A stretch of DNA of 25,225 nt from an uncultured Prevotella sp. (GTDB lineage Bacteria; Bacteroidota; Bacteroidia; Bacteroidales; Bacteroidaceae): assembly GCA_902495455.1 (NCBI GenBank), contig CABUXJ010000032.1, positions 1-25,225 of the forward strand. Direction: 5' to 3'. Shown here piece by piece: positions 22,607 to 25,225 of the stretch (position 1 is the stretch's first letter; each line of letters opens with the position of its first letter). The notes under the pieces were generated by a model, which was not told where the DNA came from, ran no database searches, and was given only the letters and a program-made list of their open reading frames with translations. The translations under genes were made by a program, and so were the position numbers.

Positions 22607-23436
22607 GACTCTTCTATTTGATAAGTTACCTCCGTGTCACTCTCGGCATCAGCCGGATACATATTGTTCGCTTTCAAATACTTCTTTGTCTCACCATATA
22701 TCTTCAGCATCTTAAATGCCGAATCCGTCTCTTTCAATTCGTAGTCAGAAGGTATTTGCATCTCTGAGTCGTCAACTTTTCTTGGAATTATTGATTTCAC
22801 CTCTGTCGCGACAAACGTATCCATCTTGCCGATGATAGGCACTTTCGCATGAGAACTGATTGTCCATTTCATGGCTATACCTGGGACTCCGAGACCATTC
22901 AGATAATATTGATAAATCGGATCTACCTTATATTTCGTAGCGCACCAAACATCACTCGTGACCGTGCTCGGTTCCATATTGGACACAATCAACTTGGTAA
23001 GTCCTTTATACCTTTTGCACTTTTCTCCCGTAAAGGTCCCGGTCTCTCCTGTCGGCTCAAACGAATATTCCTTGGTCTGCGTAGAATTAATACACTTCGG
23101 ACCAAAAGATGACATATAACTCAACGTATAATTGCTGAACGAGCACTTCAATCCTTTTTTCAAAAGATCATTATATATGATACAGCAATCTTCGTCAGGA
23201 AGCAAGAGAACGTTAAGATGCAAAGATTCGTCCAAGATGTTCATCTTATTTCCCTTGATGATGACTTTCACATTACGTGCGCCATTATAATTCATTCCCT
23301 TGCTAAACTTTCTCACCATCTTTGAATGGTTCTCAAAACTGCGATAATTGATTTCGCCTTCAAACACGGTCTGGGAAAAAGTACTCAAGCTGACAAACAG
23401 CATGAGGACACTAAAGATCATAGATTTCATAAGCAT
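22594..23436 (-). CDS. GLPGLI/DUF4412-like secreted protein
   Basis: 280 aa with a signal peptide ('SMIFSVLMLFVSLSTFSQ'). 'VFEGEINYRSFENH' just after it is the usual opening strand of GLPGLI/DUF4412 proteins. 'NGLGVPGIAMKWTI' at residues 179-192 corresponds to the GLPGLI signature. The final third has a helical, charged part ending in 'TYQIEESWDF'. Family members are Bacteroidetes envelope proteins of unknown activity. It begins 9 bases after the preceding gene and overlaps the next one, so it belongs to the same transcript. Confidence 0.7.
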   Translation of the reverse strand: MLMKSMIFSVLMLFVSLSTFSQTVFEGEINYRSFENHSKMVRKFSKGMNYNGARNVKVIIKGNKMNILDESLHLNVLLLPDEDCCIIYNDLLKKGLKCSFSNYTLSYMSSFGPKCINSTQTKEYSFEPTGETGTFTGEKCKRYKGLTKLIVSNMEPSTVTSDVWCATKYKVDPIYQYYLNGLGVPGIAMKWTISSHAKVPIIGKMDTFVATEVKSIIPRKVDDSEMQIPSDYELKETDSAFKMLKIYGETKKYLKANNMYPADAESDTEVTYQIEESWDF

Positions 23437-23445
23437 TGACGTTCT

Positions 23446-24144
23446 TTAGAATTTATGTACTGCACGAGAATATTGATTACCTAAAGTTTTGCCACCGGTC
23501 ATTTTCTTCAGACCATCCGTAAATTTCAACGAACCCTTTCTTGGAGCAAATTTTCCAAGGCCGAGCTGAGCGATTGAACTGCCGGCACTCTCAGAAAATT
23601 CAAGCGTAACGACCGTATTCTGCATTGATTCTGTAGAAGAATACATGGTCAAGAAGTCATTTGATTTTGCCATTCCGTTTGCAATCATACCCTTTCCATC
23701 ATTTTTCTTAAGGATTTTGTCGAAAGCCTTAAAATTCTTCTGATTATATTTATCAAGACTACCACCATTGATATTCTCTGCAATGGTCTTCAACTCGTTC
23801 TTTGCCGGTATATACCAGCCTTCTCCCAATTCCTTTGCCCAATTGAACAAAGGAAACATGTCCCATGACAACTTCTTTGTTGTGATATATTTTTTGACTG
23901 CCGCCATATTCGCCGCACCGTCATTTTCATCAGTTGCACCCACAGCAGTCTTTACATCATTCTTACACCAACGGTCACCGCATCCAGTCAAAGACATGAC
24001 TAAACCGTGTTCTCCCTTTTCATCAACCTTGACCACAACACCTTTAATCCCATCTTTATCATAGATATCCCCAATCTTATACTGTGCATCTACATGCAGA
24101 ACGAAAGAAAAGACAAAAGCTAAAGATAATAACAGTTTTTTCAT
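23446..24144 (-). CDS. secreted DUF1566/FISUMP-like protein
   Basis: 232 aa with a signal peptide ('MKKLLLSLAFVFSFVLHVDAQ'). The mature part begins 'YKIGDIYDKDGIKGVVVKVD' and continues 'HGLVMSLTGCGDRWC', 'DGAANMAAVKKYI', 'WAKELGEGWYIPAKNELK'. This order (G-D-x-Y/Y-D, 'GLVMSL', 'DG..N', 'GW..P...EL') is that of Bacteroidetes domains related to DUF1566/FISUMP, thought to be carbohydrate- or surface-associated. It starts 127 bases after the first gene of the block, and two direct repeats GAACAGTTAT lie in that gap. Confidence 0.7.
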   Translation of the reverse strand: MKKLLLSLAFVFSFVLHVDAQYKIGDIYDKDGIKGVVVKVDEKGEHGLVMSLTGCGDRWCKNDVKTAVGATDENDGAANMAAVKKYITTKKLSWDMFPLFNWAKELGEGWYIPAKNELKTIAENINGGSLDKYNQKNFKAFDKILKKNDGKGMIANGMAKSNDFLTMYSSTESMQNTVVTLEFSESAGSSIAQLGLGKFAPRKGSLKFTDGLKKMTGGKTLGNQYSRAVHKF

Positions 24145-24271
24145 ACTAATATAATTTTATAGTTAAACTTCTCACTTCCCATAATATAATAAGTTCGTCA
24201 CCCGACAAGGACACTCCCTACTACAAAAAACGCCTTAGCCGCTGAACAGTTATTTTCAAAGAACAGTTATC

Positions 24272-24943
24272 TTACCAACCCAATATCTCATCCAACTTTT
24301 CATGCAGATTATCACCACGCTGCTCCAAATCCTTTTTGACAGCTTTCTTTGCCGCACTCATAGCCATATTACTGTTATAGGCTATACGCAACAAAACTTC
24401 CTTATTCTTATTTGACAGTGTACGATAAACTTCAACCACTGTAATTGTTCTTCCAATACTCTGGGAAATGAGATTTTTTGCCGCCATCACACTACGGGTC
24501 ACAGACTCGGCTTGCTCTGCGCCCAATTGCTCATTCGCCACCGTGTTTTCTATCAAAGCAGTGATTTCCGTTTGAATCTGACCCGCAAGATTTTGTTTTG
24601 CCAATTCAAATGCCTGCATCTTTGCTGCATCATAATTTCTTCCTATACTCATCGCTTCACCCATGATATATTTGGGAAGCATATTTTCATCATATTCATA
24701 CTGCATAAGATAAGAACGATCCAACTGCCTGCCTATTGGGAGAGCACCCGGAGCCGAAAGCCATCCGTCCTTCTTCAATTGTTTCGCTTCCTTACGAGCA
24801 GATTTGGTAGCCTTGTCATTCAAGGCTGCTTTCGACATTTTTGCAATAGCCTCATGTTCTTCCCTAATCTCTTTGGTCGACTGAGAATAAGCAACACCGC
24901 TAACAAATAATGAAGCGGCAAATAAGAGCACTAATTTCTTCAT
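24272..24943 (-). CDS. secreted LPP20-like protein, first gene of the nine-gene block
   Basis: 223 aa with a signal peptide ('VLLFAASLFVSGVAYS|Q'). Residues 22-58 are a charged Ala/Lys-rich helix. The region 'GEAMSIGRNYDAAKMQAFEL' and 'AKQNLAGQIQTEITALIENT' fits the LPP20-like pattern (Gly, Asp-Ala, repeated Ala helix, LA-x-x-I). 'GRTITVVEVYRTLSNKNKEV' then gives the strand pair seen after it, and the end is basic and helical. It is the second such protein in the block, with 18400-19317. No good TAnnTTTG promoter was found upstream. Confidence 0.7.
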   Translation of the reverse strand: MKKLVLLFAASLFVSGVAYSQSTKEIREEHEAIAKMSKAALNDKATKSARKEAKQLKKDGWLSAPGALPIGRQLDRSYLMQYEYDENMLPKYIMGEAMSIGRNYDAAKMQAFELAKQNLAGQIQTEITALIENTVANEQLGAEQAESVTRSVMAAKNLISQSIGRTITVVEVYRTLSNKNKEVLLRIAYNSNMAMSAAKKAVKKDLEQRGDNLHEKLDEILGW

Positions 24944-25137
24944 AATTTCTTTATATATTTATAGTCCTTCATTGCCAAACAGGCGTAATATCATTCCTAA
25001 AATTCAACCTCTCTTATGAAGAGAAGGATAGTATTCAAAAAGTCGTTTTGGCGCAAGATTTCTTTTTTAATATATAAACACTTTTACCAAACATTTTTGT
25101 AATTTTATATAGATTCAAGATAGAAGTGCAACGCTTC

Positions 25138-25185
25138 AGTCCCTCCATTGCTCATGGAGCGTAGCGTAATGGGCAATGGAGGGAC
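25138..25185. repeat. 17-bp hairpin flanked by 9-bp direct repeats
   Basis: GTCCCTCCATTGCTCAT (25139-25155) pairs with ATGGGCAATGGAGGGAC (25169-25185) with one G-T pair, around a 13-base loop. CAACGCTTC occurs on both sides, at 25129-25137 and 25185-25193. This looks like a small palindromic unit with a target-site-like duplication, though chance is not excluded. The rest of 24944-25225 is AT-rich, with no gene seen. Confidence 0.6.
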
Positions 25186-25225
25186 AACGCTTCGAATGGC
25201 AGGAGAGTTGACAGGCAATACAAAA

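Overview
The window looks like a chromosomal segment of a Bacteroidales bacterium, most likely Prevotella or a close relative. The evidence is: promoters of the Bacteroidetes type (TTTG about 20 bases upstream of TAnnTTTG), few Shine-Dalgarno sites, a BspA-like leucine-rich-repeat protein and an upstream gene that both end in type IX-style C-terminal tails, and the linked set metK / DUF4271 / hemD / rnpA / yidD / tyrS. No rRNA, CRISPR array, integrase or intact IS is present; one tRNA gene is present.

Layout. (1) 1-2500: the tail of a secreted protein gene, a BspA-like surface protein, then about 750 bases without genes that hold a 31-bp-stem hairpin and a very GC-rich palindromic block. (2) 2503-7752: GC-rich housekeeping genes on the + strand: S-adenosylmethionine synthase, a DUF4271 membrane protein, uroporphyrinogen-III synthase, RNase P protein, YidD and tyrosyl-tRNA synthetase. 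(3) 7772-9593: tRNA-Gln(TTG) with a near-ideal promoter and a strong terminator, then a secreted thioredoxin-like (TlpA-type) protein. (4) 9594-12883: an accessory islet with dispersed palindromic repeats, a MITE-like 182-bp element with 28-bp terminal inverted repeats, one AlbA_2/ATPase regulator-like gene on the - strand, and a long leader region. (5) 12884-13986: a lipoprotein gene (DUF4878-like) overlapping a gene for an unknown secreted protein. (6) 14134-16356 (-): a PIF1/RecD-like helicase with a C-terminal HTH domain. (7) 16670-24943 (-): nine consecutive genes, all for predicted exported proteins, several overlapping or separated by under 25 bases. They include two LPP20/FlgT-like proteins, a DUF6175-type protein, a GLPGLI/DUF4412-like protein and a transglutaminase-like protein.

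The nine-gene block is the best candidate for an undescribed system. Every product has a Sec signal peptide, none has an obvious cytoplasmic role, and several resemble families linked to outer-membrane-associated assemblies. Its function is not known to me, and the idea of an envelope or surface-assembly machine is inference. The other unusual content is in the non-coding DNA: several families of long hairpins and palindromes sit next to gene ends.
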